DNA from: Gammaproteobacteria bacterium
GTDB taxonomy: Bacteria > Pseudomonadota > Gammaproteobacteria > SZUA-140
Length of the DNA stretch: 14,564 nt
Assembly: GCA_026982145.1 (NCBI GenBank)
Contig: JALSHQ010000296.1
Coordinates: forward strand, 1 to 14,564
Direction of reading: 5' to 3'
The number at the start of each line of letters is the position of its first letter. Position 1 is the first letter of the stretch. A program made the translations under genes and the position numbers. The notes under the pieces were generated by a model, which saw nothing but the letters and a program-made list of their open reading frames with translations, did no database searches and had not been told where the DNA came from. Below are positions 13,974 to 14,564 of this stretch, one piece after another.

Positions 13974-14564
13974 TGCTGAAACGACTCATAGAGCGTCTCA
14001 ATACAGTACGTAATAGCACTCGGCAGGTGCTCAACATGAACAAGCGCAACTTGAATTACATCTACCCGCACAACCATCGATGTGACTTCCCCTTTGCCGA
14101 TAACAAACTGCTGACCAAGCAGGTGCTGGCCGACAGTGATGTGGTGATGCCCACAACATTGGCAACCTTTGGCACTTTCTATGAATTAAAAGATTTAGCC
14201 AGCGAGCTTGCCCAGCACAAAAGCTTTGTGATTAAACCCGCGAAAGGGAGTGGTGGCGGTGGCATTATGGTTTTTGTTGGCAAAGAGGAAGAATACTGGA
14301 TCACGCCCGGTGGAAAGCGCCATACACTCGCCGATATCAAAAAACAGATCACCGACATTATCTTTGGTGTCTACTCCTTTGGCCTCAGCGATGTTGCGAT
14401 CATCGAAGAGCGGATTGTCCAGCACGATGATGTCACCCGTTTAAGCCCTCATGGCTTGGCGGATATTCGCCTGATCCTTTTTCAACACCGCCCGGTGCTC
14501 TCTATGGCACGTATCCCCACGTTGGAATCTGATGGAAAAGCAAACCTTCATCAGGGCGCCATTG
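13973..14564 (+). CDS. Alpha-L-glutamate ligase-like (RimK-related) ATP-grasp protein, 3'-truncated
   Basis: The frame starts at ATG 13973, sharing one base with the previous stop (TGATG), with a perfect AGGAGG at 13960-13965 seven bases upstream. It runs open to the window edge, giving 197 residues of an expected 300 or more. The ATP-grasp fold is visible: SFVIKPAKGSGGGGIMVF is the nucleotide-binding Lys and glycine-rich loop, VAIIEERIV the central strand with its acidic pair, and GLADIRLILF the following strand. It matches the RimK-related ligase family usually encoded next to the transglutaminase-like 7TM protein. Such enzymes join a carboxylate to an amine using ATP; the substrates here are unknown. 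It is cytoplasmic by appearance (no signal peptide), so it would make a product that the membrane partner might process or move. Confidence 0.9.
   Translation, partial: MLKRLIERLNTVRNSTRQVLNMNKRNLNYIYPHNHRCDFPFADNKLLTKQVLADSDVVMPTTLATFGTFYELKDLASELAQHKSFVIKPAKGSGGGGIMVFVGKEEEYWITPGGKRHTLADIKKQITDIIFGVYSFGLSDVAIIEERIVQHDDVTRLSPHGLADIRLILFQHRPVLSMARIPTLESDGKANLHQGAI

Overview
The window looks like a chromosomal stretch of a gammaproteobacterium, possibly an aquatic one. The gene families point that way: a VF530-type DNA-binding protein, a Tag glycosylase, a YafY/WYL regulator, a DUF2461 protein, and the pair of a 7TM transglutaminase-like protein with a RimK-related ATP-grasp ligase. No rRNA, tRNA, CRISPR array, insertion sequence or phage gene was seen.

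Region 1 (1-7219, all + strand) is a cell-envelope uptake block. It holds a 5'-truncated methyltransferase that seems to carry a signal peptide, a small ABM/IsdG-like monooxygenase with the heme-degrader Asn/Trp/His triad, a TonB-dependent outer-membrane receptor, a secreted beta-propeller fused to a TlpA/thioredoxin domain, and a dedicated TonB-ExbB-ExbD motor. From the receptor to ExbD the genes overlap or lie within 15 bases of each other, so they are probably one operon. The simplest reading is that the receptor imports a scarce ligand (heme, a metal or a metallophore are candidates), ExbBD-TonB energises it, and the Cys-rich propeller-thioredoxin handles or reduces the ligand in the periplasm. 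The substrate cannot be read from the sequence. The fusion protein, with CxCC, CPHHG and CPPC motifs, is the most novel element.

Region 2 (7403-8944, - strand) holds three housekeeping or accessory genes: a VF530-family protein with its own extended -10 promoter, a small transglutaminase-like protein, and DNA-3-methyladenine glycosylase I (tag).

Region 3 (9124-9620, + strand) is a decayed glutathione transferase gene of the glutathionyl-hydroquinone-reductase type. It has a strong ribosome binding site, one frameshift, a lost catalytic Cys and no C-terminal domain.

Region 4 (9774-11611, - strand) runs VOC protein, then DUF2461 protein, then YafY-type regulator. Clear inverted repeats lie upstream of the VOC gene and directly over the regulator's ribosome binding site.

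Region 5 (11612-12350) is about 740 bases with no convincing gene and a few small palindromes. Region 6 (12351-14564, + strand) is a membrane-anchored transglutaminase-like 7TM protein with its Cys-His-Asp triad apparently intact, coupled through TGATG to an ATP-grasp ligase cut by the window edge. This looks like an envelope or peptide modification system.
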